From Candidatus Opimibacter iunctus (GTDB taxonomy: Bacteria > Bacteroidota > Bacteroidia > Chitinophagales > Saprospiraceae): a stretch of DNA of 64,000 bases. Under the pieces are notes generated by a model. It ran no database searches, was not told the DNA's origin, and saw only the letters and a program-made list of their open reading frames with translations. The DNA lies in contig JADJVH010000002.1 of NCBI GenBank assembly GCA_016716665.1, positions 186,001 to 250,000 on the forward strand. The letters are read 5' to 3'. The translations under genes were made by a program, and so were the position numbers. Shown piece after piece: positions 1 through 10,912 of the stretch (position 1 is its first letter; each line of letters starts with the position of its first letter).

Positions 1-38
1 GGACATTATAGAAGCTGATATTGAAAGCCGGAGCTGAT

Positions 39-1760
39 ATGCGACTCCTCAGTTCTATCATATTACTTTTTACCGTTTGGAGCGTTATCGGTCAGGATCT
101 CAGTAATCTGAAATCAGGCAACACCTTTGATGTCAATGGCACAGCATCACTTTCCATTTCATACAATGGCGTCAATTCTTCATCGGATAGTCTTGTCAAC
201 CACGCCGATTCCTATTCCATTGGATTGAGAGGCAGCCTTTCGTTTTTAGGGATTGTCATGCCGATGCAATTAAATTACCGGAAAGGACAATTTAATGCAT
301 CTACAGCCAACCCCTTCTTTCGCCTGGGTCTGAGTCCAAGCTATAAATGGGCGAAAGTCCATCTCGGATACCGGACCATGCAATTCAGCAAATATTCGTT
401 GAGTGATATCACCTTCTTTGGCGCTGGCATTGAAATCAATCCCGGTAATCTGAGAATGGCAGCCATGTATGGTGAACTCAAGACCCCAAACTTTAACCTG
501 GATACCCTGGCGTATCATGCAGACCTGATTTCAAACTACAAACGGAAAGCGCACGGATTTAAACTTGGGTTTGGAAAGCAACGCAATTATTTTGACGTAT
601 TCTACTTCAAGGCAAAAGACAAATATGATGTTGCCGATGCTGAGGAGTTTTATATCACCCTCCTTCCTCCGCCTGAAAACCTGGTTATTGGTTTTGATAC
701 CCGGTTTGTCCTCTTCAAGAAGTTGACTGCTGCACTCAATATCAATATGTCTGCAGTGACCAACAACCAGAATGCTTCGGATGAAAGTATCGTCGAAGAC
801 CTGGATGAAGGTCTTCGCAAGGCTTTAAATTCGTTGATTACCTTCAATAGTACGACAAGGGCCAACACAGCCGGTGAAGCCAGTCTCCATTGGAATGACA
901 AATATTTCAATATTGGGGTCTTATACAAGCGCATAGATCCCAATTATGCAAGTTTTGGAATCCACTATGTCCTTGATGACCTGGAAAATTATACCATCAA
1001 CGGGGGTGTGCGGATATTGAAAAGCAGGGTGAATATAAATGGGAATGTAGGTGTGCAACGGAATAACCTCAAGAATATCCGAAGCAATACCACAGAACGT
1101 GTCATCTATAACATCAACAGCAGCATTATCCTTAAATCAAATGCAGGGGTAAACCTCACCTATTCCAATTTTGCGGTTGATCAGAAGGCTGGATTTGTCA
1201 TGCTCAATGACACCTTCCGGCTCGTCCAGAATACCAGTGTCATCAGCATAACTCCTTTTTACAACTGGGGCGCACAGAAAACCAAACATAGTGTCCAGGT
1301 CAATCTCAACCGAAGCCTGGTGCAGGACATAAGTCCGCTGAGTGATATTCAATCGAACGGAAAGACGTCCGCCCAGGTAATCAGCTACCGACGGGAAATG
1401 AAATCCTCTGACTGGAGCCTGGGCCTGGGTCTCCAACGAAATGAAAGCAATTTTAAAGGTGTCATCAGTGAACGCAGAGGTGGTAATGTCTTTGTAGGAA
1501 AACGATTTGATGAAAAAGGTATCCAGCTTTCATTGCAAACGGGCTATAGTATCCTCAGCCTCAACCATGAAAAAGATGGCTATGCACTCAACAGTGTGCT
1601 GACGGCCTCCTGGAAAATAACCAAGAGGGCCTCTCTCAATGCGTTACTTGGCTATCTCAACAAGGCTTCTACCATCAGCCGCCAATATGACGAGATCAGG
1701 TTTTCAATAAACCTCGCTTATAACCTTATAGATACCAAAGGAAATGGAAAAGAAAAGTAA
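39..1760 (+). CDS. Outer-membrane beta-barrel-like protein, first gene of a surface operon
   Basis: Predicted 573-residue exported protein of unknown function. The ATG at 39 is chosen over an in-frame TTG at 21 because it places a clean signal peptide (hydrophobic LLSSIILLFTVWSVIG ending in Q) at the N-terminus. The rest is rich in alternating polar/aromatic strands (repeated SxxLGLGLQR-, NLAYNL-type segments) and ends on an aromatic strand, as in outer-membrane barrels. No sorting domain is visible. Its last 17 bases overlap the start of the 2351-residue gene, so the two are probably translationally coupled. The barrel call is an inference from strand pattern; no named family was recognised. 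Confidence 0.7.
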   Translation: MRLLSSIILLFTVWSVIGQDLSNLKSGNTFDVNGTASLSISYNGVNSSSDSLVNHADSYSIGLRGSLSFLGIVMPMQLNYRKGQFNASTANPFFRLGLSPSYKWAKVHLGYRTMQFSKYSLSDITFFGAGIEINPGNLRMAAMYGELKTPNFNLDTLAYHADLISNYKRKAHGFKLGFGKQRNYFDVFYFKAKDKYDVADAEEFYITLLPPPENLVIGFDTRFVLFKKLTAALNINMSAVTNNQNASDESIVEDLDEGLRKALNSLITFNSTTRANTAGEASLHWNDKYFNIGVLYKRIDPNYASFGIHYVLDDLENYTINGGVRILKSRVNINGNVGVQRNNLKNIRSNTTERVIYNINSSIILKSNAGVNLTYSNFAVDQKAGFVMLNDTFRLVQNTSVISITPFYNWGAQKTKHSVQVNLNRSLVQDISPLSDIQSNGKTSAQVISYRREMKSSDWSLGLGLQRNESNFKGVISERRGGNVFVGKRFDEKGIQLSLQTGYSILSLNHEKDGYALNSVLTASWKITKRASLNALLGYLNKASTISRQYDEIRFSINLAYNLIDTKGNGKEK

Positions 1761-4700
1761 TCCGGGATACTACAACCTGCTTTTTGTTTCAAGGATTTTG
1801 TTGAGCCTCGTTTCAGGCATGGTGTCTGTTACGACCACCTTTGGACAGCTATCGGTCAACACCGTCATCAATCCACCTTATCCGACAAACCTTGATTATT
1901 ATATTGACGACCTATCTAACCTGTATCTCAATATCGTCAATACCGACCCTGCTACGACCTACAGGTACAGACTGGAAGCTGACATATCCGGACCTGCTGG
2001 CATTACGGCACACATCAGATACCTGGGTGAGCCTATTTCCATATTGCCCATGGAAACAAATTTTTATACCGGTCTTCAGCTCCAGATGCTAGGCAGCTCA
2101 AGTGATGGTTTTGAAAACACAAATAATCTGACCAGCGAACAATTGAATGCGATCACTATCAATCATGCTTTGCCCGAAGGCGCGTATCAGATTTGTATCA
2201 GTGCGTTTGATGAAAATGGAAATCGCCTGTCTGATGCTGCTGAAGGGTGCGCCTCATTCGATATCGTCTATATTGACCGCCCTGAAATTGTATTACCTGC
2301 GCTGGATGATTATGTTTTTCCGGTAGTCAATGTTTCATGGATACAGGATCTGAGTTCTGTATCACCTATCCAAAGATCAAGGTTGATCTACAGGCTTAAT
2401 ATTGGTGATGCAACGACGGATGAATTTTACTATTACCTCGATGATATATTTGAAATGAATTTTTCATCCCTGAGGCAGTTTGAAACACCAGCAACCACCT
2501 ATCAGTTTGTCAACGGAGTAGAATTTAATTTTATAGAGGGGCATGAATATGTCATATGGGTCACAGCCGTGGATCCCGAAGGCGAACTTATGTTCCTTGA
2601 CAGGGGCAATAGTAATGTGGTCTTCTTCACGTATGGCACAGCGGAGGATTCAGAGGATGATGAGGAAGGTGCGTTCTATGGATGTGTGCAGGAAGAAATC
2701 GAAACGACGAGTTGCACAGATCCAAGGGCGGAAATGTATTTTCCATCACACCAGGATACCTTGCCATTCAGCCAGTTTCCGTTTATCCTGCGGTTTGACC
2801 CTTACTGTGATGACTATCAGCGATTGGAATACAACATTCAGTTAAACGCGTTGCCGGCAGGGAATTCAATCTACAATCGGAGTGATGACCTTAACTGGCC
2901 GCCAGGAGGTCCTTTGCAATATTTGCTGGATCAAGGGATCACTGTAGATGCAGACCGGGCACGAATGTTTATGATGAATGATAGCTGGCTAACCCCGTCT
3001 TTTGAACGGAGTAGAAGTTACCAGGCGGTGGCTGATGCAAGCATGTCCATGCGCCATGGCGGAACGTTTACTTATTCGTTTTCCAATGATGGTGTATCAG
3101 GCATGCCCAAGCCCGGTCTTGAGACGCCAGCACGTGAGCAGTCTTTGCCGCCCGGGAGCATAATGTTCCGTTGGGACAATGGTGCTCTGCCGTGGAATGT
3201 TTTCCCGGATGTTTTTCATCTGGTCAGAATGCATGGTTCACATGGAAGCATGGAAGATGTAACGTTCTATGGAGATGTACATGAAAAGTGGGTGCTGCAG
3301 ATTTCCCGCAGCGAACTTTTTGAAGAAGCCAATTTGGTCACAGGTTTGACAGAAGAAGTGAACGGCTCACATTTCCAATCTGTCGAAGACCTGATGAGTG
3401 GCATTTATCTCGTCAACAACCAGAGCAAGGAAATCACCGAGGAAGGTACGTACTACTGGCGCGTCGTTTGGCTTAGAAATCCGGATGCAGTTTTACTCCC
3501 TAGTTTTTATGTCGCCGATAGCGATTTGTATCATTCCAGTGAGATCAGGAAATTTATCATCGACAACGAAGCTGGTGAAGGCCCTGGAGGCCCGGGCGAA
3601 GAAGAAGAGGAAACCGAGCCTACCTGCTCCGCACCATGTGTGTTTCCTGCCATCACCAATACCACACCAATCAGTGACCTTCCGGTTGGCTCTACATTTA
3701 CGATAGCAGGTTTTACAGTGGAGACCCGAACAGTGAGCGGTTCAGGACCTGCCTATAGTGGAGAGGGGTACATCAGAATGCCTCTGCTCAATAATATTAA
3801 ACTGCGTGTCCAGTTTACCGGATTGCAGATAAATTCATCACGCCAGGCTTTTGCGGGTCGGGTGACTCCCGTGCATGATGATGCATTGCCATTTTCAGAT
3901 TTCATTTCCCCCCTGGGTCGCATCGTCAGCATGACGCAAACTGAAGCCGAAGCTATGGATGCTGCGATTGAAGGCACAGGAAAGCTGATCAGCTTGTTGA
4001 CGCCTGGGGCTGAAACAGCTCTCCCTATAGGTATCGATAAGGAGATAGAAGGAAGCAGGATCGTCATTGGCATCATCGATCTCATGCTCAAGCCTGACTC
4101 TGCAAGAATGACAGCAGTAGTCAATATTGATCTTCCGAATATGGAGATCGTAGAAGGCTTCATTTCATTAGGCGCTGATGTATGTATTACCCCTGCCGGA
4201 TTTGCAAATGATGTCAGGTTGTATCTGCCGCAGGATCAGGTCTTCGATCTGGGCAATGGAAATGAATTCGTTATCGCAGGCGCTGAAAATGACCGGCCGA
4301 CTAATCAGGTCACTGCTGTCGAGTGGGATTGTGATGGTTTCAGGGCATTGAATATCACAGGAATTCATCGGTTCACACGTGACTGGCTCCTGCCTGAAGG
4401 GACCGATGGCAATATCCTATCCACCGGCAAAGTCGAAGCAAGATTTACGGGCCGTTTTGTACGTGGAGGCAATATCATGATCAACATTGATATGGATCCA
4501 TTCCAATTGCCTGGCGTTGAAGGATGGGGATTTACAGTAGCGCACAATGCCTGGATAGATCTTTCTGATCTTGAAAACCCGGAGCGATTCATGGCGGCTC
4601 TGCCACGGGATTATGTGCATCCTTCACTTTCATCCTCAGGCATGCAGAATACATGGAAAGGTTTTTTCCTGGAAGAAGTCAGTGTGCGGTCGCCTGAACA

Positions 4701-7700
4701 TCTTCAAGGGCCTGATGGCAACAGACTTACCTTTGCATTGCGTAATATTTTTATTGATCATACAGGCCTGACTTTTTCCGCACGCGCTGAGAATATACTG
4801 AGCTGGGATGGTGAAGGAGATATGGCCGGCTGGAAGGCATCCCTGGATACTTTTTTTATTGACATTCTTCAGAACAACTTCAGGCAGGCGGGCTTCAATG
4901 GTAAGCTTGGTTTCCCTATAGCTGAAGAAACGGAGTACATGAAGTACCAGGCCGCATTGCAGCATAGCGATGGTGAATTTGCTTTTGTCCTGTCCGTTCG
5001 CCCTGTCGAAGCGATACGGATTCCGATCTCCATGGCGCAGGCTACGATTTTACCATCAACCTATGTGCGTGTTGTGCTGGCCGATTCATCGTTTATTGAA
5101 GCCAATCTGTCGGCTACACTGACGATCGGAAATAGTAATCTTCCGAGTGGAACATCCATGCCGGCCAGCATGTCGATGCCGGGAATACGTATTGAAAATC
5201 TCAGGATAAATTCTGAAGTAGGATTTGACACCACAGATTTTGCATTTTCCCTCACCGGTATGGAAGGCCTTGGTATGGGTGGATCGGGTGGACATGGAAG
5301 TAGTTCAATGGAAGATCCGTATATGATGATGCCCACCGGTGACAGCGAATCGACATTATCCGGATTTCCGATCGGACTTGACCACTTTAGTTTTTCCAAT
5401 GAAGGCATCACGATTCAGCCTCGTATTACACTTTCAGGCAGTGAAGGAGGCTTCAGTGCGGCGGCAAAGATCTTGCTCAACACAGATATGGAACTGGCAC
5501 CAACGCAGCGGTTTAATCTGACAGGAGTGACCTTGCAAAGAATTGATCTGAATGTTGAAGCCAGTGATGTTACATTGAGGGGTTATCTGGAGTTTTATAA
5601 GGATGCCACAACAGAAGGTGTCAAAGGGGGTATCACACTGGGGATCAACATGGGCCAGCGTATTGGCATAGACATCAATGCTGATTTCGGCACCTACAAG
5701 ACACCGACTGCAACTATATATAACACTCCGAATTGGTATTCCTATTTCTATGTAGATGGCACAGTGTTTCTCAGCTGTGGCATACAGATATTTTCAGGCT
5801 TGTCGTTGTATGGATTGGGAGGCGGATTCTACCACCATATGGAAATGACTTCTGGATTGCCAGCGAGCACTGCTGTTGCCAGTGGTGGATCAACGGGCAG
5901 ACCATCCGGGGTACGATACAGGCCTAACTTCAGCAATGATCTCGGACTAAAGTTTAAAGTGATCCTTGGATCGAATGGAGATGAAGGCAAAGCGTACAAT
6001 CTGGATGTTGGCTTGCAGGCAGAATTCAGTTTCACTCATGGATTGACACTCCTTCGATTCGAAGGTTCTTTCAGGGTGATGACTGACGGTATCTCGATAG
6101 CGACTATTGGCCGTGAAGGCAATAGTCCGGTTGCCGGTTATCTGGATATGGAACTGAATCTTCCACCAGGTGCTCCTGCCACATTCAATGGACAATTTTT
6201 TGTGAAAGTAAAAGTGCCTGTTAGTTCACCGTTACTCACAGGTATTGGTACCATACCCGATCCTCCGGAAGGTTGGACAGCTGAGAATGCGCTGGTTTGG
6301 GCAAGCTTTTATGTTGGCCCTGATAAATGGTATTTTCATATGGGCAGTCCGACAAACCGGGGAGGATTGCGTTTACGGATAGGAGATACAGATGTGGCAC
6401 GGATCACAGGCTACATGATGATAGGTCATGATATCCCTGTGCTGATGCCTGAGCCAGATGCAGAGTTTGTGCGCATATTCAATGCCAGTCGAGGAGGAGG
6501 AGTGAGTTCAGATCTTGGAGATCCGGCATCCTTGACGGAGGGCAGGCCACGTCCTTCGGTTCCTCTCGGAGAAGGTGTCGCTTTTGGTATCGCCATGGCG
6601 ATGAATCTCAGCGCTGAATTTTTTCCATTCTATTTTGATCTCTCCAGTGTGATGGGTTGTGATATCAATATCACCCGTGCTACCGATGGTGATCGGACAT
6701 GTGCAGGAACTGGTTTGGTACCGGGAGTTGATGGATGGTATGGCATGGGGCAGTTTTATGCAGGGATACAGGGAGCATTTGGAATTCGTATCAATCTGTT
6801 TGTAGAGCAAATCACTGTTCCCATTCTGCAGGCAAGTGCTGCGATCATCTTGAGAGGTGGATTGCCCAATCCCGAATGGGTGGCAGGCCGGGGGAGTTTT
6901 TATTACAATGTGTGTGATGGCCTTGCCGAAGGTACCTGTGATTTTGCCCTTCAAGCCGGCACCGTTTGTATTCCGGTCAATACCGGAAATCCATTTGGCG
7001 AACTCACTTTGCTCCAGGATCTCAGGCCCGGAGAAGGGGAGACCGTCGAAGTATACTCCGATGCGGCTGCTGCATTTGCCATGGGGATGAACAGGGTTTA
7101 TGAAATTGAAGAGTATGTCACCGCTATCGATCCACCTGCCATTCGCAGACTGGAGCCTTACATGCATTCATTCGAGATAAAATTAAATGGTCGCGGAGCT
7201 TCACTTCCAGGCACCGGCGAGTGGTCAGAAAACAATCATATCTACACTTTCTATCCAACATCACTCTTTCAAGGAGAATCAAACTATACCGCAAGAGTAG
7301 AAGCACGTATACGCGAAAATGGGCGTGATCTGATGGTGCGTGGCTCAGCCTACAGGGAAGAACTGCTTCATCATTTCCGCACCGGGCCAATGCCTGATCA
7401 CATCGTACCTGAAATGATCAATTTTACATACCCCTATATACGCCAGCAAAACTTCCTGAAATCTGAAACCCGGGCGGACCAGGGATATATCGTGCTTTTG
7501 CAACGCAATCCTTTGCTAAGTGTCGAAGGTGATGTTTCAAATGTTGACGTTAGTTTTACTGCCCGATTTACATCTGAAGACAGAGAAGTCATCAGTACAC
7601 CGGCGATCATTGAAAGGGAGCAAATCATCAAGTTTGATGTCAGCCGGTTGCAACCCGGAAAATTGTACTGCCTTCAGATCATACGTAAAGATCAACCTAG

Positions 7701-8799
7701 AGGTACCGTCTCCCTGCCTGGCAATATGAGCGTCAATAGTATGACAGGTGGTCCGATCGTAGGTGGTCTTGGTCTTGTCAGCACATTGCAGATCCAGAAC
7801 CTCTATGCTGTCTTAGGAAGGAGTACTCTAGCCTCAAATCAGTTCACCAGGATCCAGCTTCCATCTGGTCAGGTCAGGCAGTATGAGAAGGAACTCTTCA
7901 ATTATTTCTTCAAGACATCAGGGTATACGGACTTCAGGGCTAAGCTTGCCGCCGAACAAAGTGGTTGGGATCATGAAACAGTCACCTTTGGTGTAGACAT
8001 TATTAAGCTGGAAAATTCCTTTGCTGAAAACCTGGAATGGGTGGACGTCAATACTTTCAAGGTCCTTCCACATGGTAGGTCCCGCTTGTTTTCAAGGCGC
8101 GTAGATTTCTATTTACGACCACCACTGGAAGCAGAGTTTGAGACCTATATACCGGGGACACTATTGCCCAATCAATATTTTATGAGTATCACCGCACCAA
8201 AGATATTCGCCCCATACCTGGATGGTGCATTCCTCAGACAGCGTGTGGTCAATAATGTATTGGTTTCCTGGGGAGTCAATGTCTCCTCCGCTATTCCAGT
8301 GTTTCCATTCTATCGGGGATACCAGGCTTATGATCGTAGTATTTCCTTCTCGACTGTCACACCTTTTAAGCAAGCACTTGATGATGCAACAGTCAATATG
8401 GCTTTTACAGAAACTTCCGGTGCTGGCATTCCCTTGCCAGGATTTTCAGTACCGATCTTGCCTCCTGGATTTATGCCCATGACTCCACATAAGACAACCG
8501 TGTTATACAGTATGCATTTGACTGGTATGACACAGTACAGGCAGCTGCAGCAAGATTACAGGCGATTTGCATATCAGACACTCACCTTGCCTGTTGGAGT
8601 TGGTACTATTACCACGAGCCCTTATGAGTTGATGAGCACTGCGGATAAGACCTCGGTCACCCGAATACTTTCGCGGGAACCCATCGGGATAACAAAACCA
8701 CTCAAAGGTCCCCATTCATTTGGCTTTGTCTACAAGTACCCTTTGACAGATGGTACGGATACATATAATGAGATTATCCCATTCACTTTCCTGAACTGA
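1744..8799 (+). CDS. Giant 2351-residue secreted surface protein (TANFOR-like N-terminus)
   Basis: Very large exported protein. Residues 1-35 form a signal peptide ending near TTFGQ. The following region (about 36-310) consists of Ig-like strands opening with VNPPYPTNLDYYIDDLSN-like sequence; from memory this resembles the N-terminal region that pipelines label TANFOR in Bacteroidota giants, which I cannot verify here. An acidic Gly/Glu linker follows near residue 615-625, then a cysteine-containing segment and a long beta-rich region with repeated statements such as GITLGINMGQRIG. No T9SS C-terminal domain is evident. The gene overlaps the upstream barrel gene by 17 nt and is followed after 2 nt by the fibronectin type III gene, so the three form one operon. 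Probable role is cell-surface structure; function unknown. Confidence 0.85.
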   Translation: MEKKSNPGYYNLLFVSRILLSLVSGMVSVTTTFGQLSVNTVINPPYPTNLDYYIDDLSNLYLNIVNTDPATTYRYRLEADISGPAGITAHIRYLGEPISILPMETNFYTGLQLQMLGSSSDGFENTNNLTSEQLNAITINHALPEGAYQICISAFDENGNRLSDAAEGCASFDIVYIDRPEIVLPALDDYVFPVVNVSWIQDLSSVSPIQRSRLIYRLNIGDATTDEFYYYLDDIFEMNFSSLRQFETPATTYQFVNGVEFNFIEGHEYVIWVTAVDPEGELMFLDRGNSNVVFFTYGTAEDSEDDEEGAFYGCVQEEIETTSCTDPRAEMYFPSHQDTLPFSQFPFILRFDPYCDDYQRLEYNIQLNALPAGNSIYNRSDDLNWPPGGPLQYLLDQGITVDADRARMFMMNDSWLTPSFERSRSYQAVADASMSMRHGGTFTYSFSNDGVSGMPKPGLETPAREQSLPPGSIMFRWDNGALPWNVFPDVFHLVRMHGSHGSMEDVTFYGDVHEKWVLQISRSELFEEANLVTGLTEEVNGSHFQSVEDLMSGIYLVNNQSKEITEEGTYYWRVVWLRNPDAVLLPSFYVADSDLYHSSEIRKFIIDNEAGEGPGGPGEEEEETEPTCSAPCVFPAITNTTPISDLPVGSTFTIAGFTVETRTVSGSGPAYSGEGYIRMPLLNNIKLRVQFTGLQINSSRQAFAGRVTPVHDDALPFSDFISPLGRIVSMTQTEAEAMDAAIEGTGKLISLLTPGAETALPIGIDKEIEGSRIVIGIIDLMLKPDSARMTAVVNIDLPNMEIVEGFISLGADVCITPAGFANDVRLYLPQDQVFDLGNGNEFVIAGAENDRPTNQVTAVEWDCDGFRALNITGIHRFTRDWLLPEGTDGNILSTGKVEARFTGRFVRGGNIMINIDMDPFQLPGVEGWGFTVAHNAWIDLSDLENPERFMAALPRDYVHPSLSSSGMQNTWKGFFLEEVSVRSPEHLQGPDGNRLTFALRNIFIDHTGLTFSARAENILSWDGEGDMAGWKASLDTFFIDILQNNFRQAGFNGKLGFPIAEETEYMKYQAALQHSDGEFAFVLSVRPVEAIRIPISMAQATILPSTYVRVVLADSSFIEANLSATLTIGNSNLPSGTSMPASMSMPGIRIENLRINSEVGFDTTDFAFSLTGMEGLGMGGSGGHGSSSMEDPYMMMPTGDSESTLSGFPIGLDHFSFSNEGITIQPRITLSGSEGGFSAAAKILLNTDMELAPTQRFNLTGVTLQRIDLNVEASDVTLRGYLEFYKDATTEGVKGGITLGINMGQRIGIDINADFGTYKTPTATIYNTPNWYSYFYVDGTVFLSCGIQIFSGLSLYGLGGGFYHHMEMTSGLPASTAVASGGSTGRPSGVRYRPNFSNDLGLKFKVILGSNGDEGKAYNLDVGLQAEFSFTHGLTLLRFEGSFRVMTDGISIATIGREGNSPVAGYLDMELNLPPGAPATFNGQFFVKVKVPVSSPLLTGIGTIPDPPEGWTAENALVWASFYVGPDKWYFHMGSPTNRGGLRLRIGDTDVARITGYMMIGHDIPVLMPEPDAEFVRIFNASRGGGVSSDLGDPASLTEGRPRPSVPLGEGVAFGIAMAMNLSAEFFPFYFDLSSVMGCDINITRATDGDRTCAGTGLVPGVDGWYGMGQFYAGIQGAFGIRINLFVEQITVPILQASAAIILRGGLPNPEWVAGRGSFYYNVCDGLAEGTCDFALQAGTVCIPVNTGNPFGELTLLQDLRPGEGETVEVYSDAAAAFAMGMNRVYEIEEYVTAIDPPAIRRLEPYMHSFEIKLNGRGASLPGTGEWSENNHIYTFYPTSLFQGESNYTARVEARIRENGRDLMVRGSAYREELLHHFRTGPMPDHIVPEMINFTYPYIRQQNFLKSETRADQGYIVLLQRNPLLSVEGDVSNVDVSFTARFTSEDREVISTPAIIEREQIIKFDVSRLQPGKLYCLQIIRKDQPRGTVSLPGNMSVNSMTGGPIVGGLGLVSTLQIQNLYAVLGRSTLASNQFTRIQLPSGQVRQYEKELFNYFFKTSGYTDFRAKLAAEQSGWDHETVTFGVDIIKLENSFAENLEWVDVNTFKVLPHGRSRLFSRRVDFYLRPPLEAEFETYIPGTLLPNQYFMSITAPKIFAPYLDGAFLRQRVVNNVLVSWGVNVSSAIPVFPFYRGYQAYDRSISFSTVTPFKQALDDATVNMAFTETSGAGIPLPGFSVPILPPGFMPMTPHKTTVLYSMHLTGMTQYRQLQQDYRRFAYQTLTLPVGVGTITTSPYELMSTADKTSVTRILSREPIGITKPLKGPHSFGFVYKYPLTDGTDTYNEIIPFTFLN

Positions 8800-8801
8800 T
8801 C

Positions 8802-10892
8802 ATGATGAAAAAAGTTCTTTGCATAGTCCTTAGCCTCTGGATACAGGTGGGCATGGCGCAATCCACTGTCGGAGATTCATTGTATGACGAAGTCAATATC
8901 ATTGCAGGCTATCTGGATTCCAAGGCTGTCATTGTGCGCTGGGTGCCAACTACACCTGCGGTATGGAGTTATTCTGCATACTATGGGTACAGGCTGGAAA
9001 GATGTGAAGTGGATACAGTGACAGGTGACCAGACACTTTGGATGGTTTTAGGTGATTCCATCATGAAGCCCGCTTCACTTGAACAATGGAGGATTTTAGT
9101 CAGCCAGAATCCAACAGATTATTATCTCCAGGCCGCAGGACAGGCTCATCATGGGGAGCGGAGAGAGACAGGGAAAACGATTTCGGAGCTGGTGGCAAAA
9201 AGTGATGAATTCAGGAATTATTATGCAGCGGCCATGCTTTCATCAGAGTTTAGTGCACTCGCGGCCACAACTTCTGCCTTGCGGTATGAAGACCGTGATG
9301 TCGTTCCAGGCAAGTTGTACATTTACCGTATCCGCTCACTATGCCCTGCTTCTACACTGGCCATTCAGGAAGGTATCACGTCTGTATCCACTACTCACTT
9401 TGAAACATTCCCCAAGATCACCATTGACCATATCTACGAAGGAGAAAACCTGATTGAACTCGCGTGGGATAAAAAGGTATATGGCCAGTTTTACACCGCA
9501 TTCAATATTTATCGGTCAACAGATAATGGAAAGTCCTGGAAGAAACTAAATGAAATTCCCTTTGCTTCTACGGGTATCAAAAATGAAGAGTTGTTTTTCT
9601 TCAAGGATAGCCTGGATCAGAATTATGTAACGGTGCACTACCAGGTAGAAGGTATTACGCCTTTTGCAGTGACAGGACCCAGATCCGAAATGATCAGTGC
9701 CATGGGCCGCGACAGGACACCCCCAACGGCACCTTATAGTATTGAAACCAAATACCTGGGAGACGGGCGAATGCAAATCACATGGAAAGCTGACCCCAAC
9801 GATAAGGATATTGCCGGATTCAGGATCTCCAGATCCAATGTTGCAAATGAAGGATTTTTAGAGCTGACACATGAAGCACTCCCGCCTGAAGCCCGCACCT
9901 TTACGGATACGGCTTGTAATGAATTGATCAACAATTACTATTACGTTGGCGTATTTGATAAGGAGGGAAATGTCAATGTTGGCTTTCCCGAATATGGTAC
10001 AATCATTGATTCTATCCCGCCTTCGCCTCCATCAGGTTTGACAGGTTCGGTGGATACCAATGGCATTGTGACCTTGACATGGAGGTTGGGACCAGAACCC
10101 GATCTGAAAGGGTATTATGTTCACTCAAGCAACCGGGCTGACCAGACCTTTATCAACCTCACTGGTCATCCTGTTCAGGATACAGTATGGAGAGATACCT
10201 TGCCCCTCAATGTACTGACTGAAAAAATCTATTATAAACTGGTAGCAGTGGACATGCGGTCCAATTATTCAGTGTACTCTGATATGCTCACCTTACAAAA
10301 ACCTGACAAGGTGCCACCGGTGGCTCCTGTGATCATTGATGTACGTAATGAAAATAATGTGGTGAAGCTCAACTGGTACAACAGCACTTCTCTTGACGTT
10401 GTGGAAAATGTAGTGGAAAGGCGGACGGGCCATGATACCACGTTTATTAAAGTTTATACTTGCCCGGGCACTATGGCTGAAGGATCCTATGCGGATGCTA
10501 CTGTACAGGATGGCATCAGGTATGAGTACAGGGTGTACGCGCAAGATGATGCATCGCTGAAATCTGGTTTCTCCGGATCAGTATCTATCACTGCGTTTGT
10601 TGACAAGACCATGTCTCCATTGTCCAATGTTCATGCGGTGGCCAAAAGTGAAGAGAAGAAGGTGATCCTGTATTGGGAATATGCACAGCAAGGTGATGTT
10701 TATTTCGTCGTATACAGGTCTGTCAATGGATCCGCGTATCAATCACATAAGACTGTAAAAGGCAGGACTACCCTGGAAGACTCCGGATTTAAAGCCGGGG
10801 ATGTAGCCAGATACAAAGTCAAGGCTGTCAATTCGAATGGCTGGCAATCTGGCTTCAGTGATGAGGTGTCGGCTGCGTTCAGTACTAATTAG
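8802..10892 (+). CDS. Fibronectin type III repeat protein, exported
   Basis: Protein of 696 residues with a signal peptide (MMKKVLCIVLSLWIQVGMAQ) and about five fibronectin type III-like modules, starting near residues 205, 305, 405, 505 and 605. Each opens with a PP.AP or similar segment and carries a Trp in strand B and Tyr/Arg in strand C (LAWDKK, ITWKAD, LTWRLG, LNWYNS, LYWEYA). No T9SS sorting domain is visible at the end. It starts 2 nt after the giant gene and is the last gene of the operon; ridA converges on it 20 nt downstream. The context suggests that it works with the giant protein at the cell surface, which is inference from adjacency only. Confidence 0.85.
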   Translation: MMKKVLCIVLSLWIQVGMAQSTVGDSLYDEVNIIAGYLDSKAVIVRWVPTTPAVWSYSAYYGYRLERCEVDTVTGDQTLWMVLGDSIMKPASLEQWRILVSQNPTDYYLQAAGQAHHGERRETGKTISELVAKSDEFRNYYAAAMLSSEFSALAATTSALRYEDRDVVPGKLYIYRIRSLCPASTLAIQEGITSVSTTHFETFPKITIDHIYEGENLIELAWDKKVYGQFYTAFNIYRSTDNGKSWKKLNEIPFASTGIKNEELFFFKDSLDQNYVTVHYQVEGITPFAVTGPRSEMISAMGRDRTPPTAPYSIETKYLGDGRMQITWKADPNDKDIAGFRISRSNVANEGFLELTHEALPPEARTFTDTACNELINNYYYVGVFDKEGNVNVGFPEYGTIIDSIPPSPPSGLTGSVDTNGIVTLTWRLGPEPDLKGYYVHSSNRADQTFINLTGHPVQDTVWRDTLPLNVLTEKIYYKLVAVDMRSNYSVYSDMLTLQKPDKVPPVAPVIIDVRNENNVVKLNWYNSTSLDVVENVVERRTGHDTTFIKVYTCPGTMAEGSYADATVQDGIRYEYRVYAQDDASLKSGFSGSVSITAFVDKTMSPLSNVHAVAKSEEKKVILYWEYAQQGDVYFVVYRSVNGSAYQSHKTVKGRTTLEDSGFKAGDVARYKVKAVNSNGWQSGFSDEVSAAFSTN

Positions 10893-10912
10893 TGCTACAC
10901 TGTGTCTGAAGG

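Noticed and set aside
6508..7167. 219-codon open frame on the minus strand
   Set aside because: Lies wholly inside the 2351-residue gene in antisense, lacks any domain or signal, and its composition follows the complementary coding strand.
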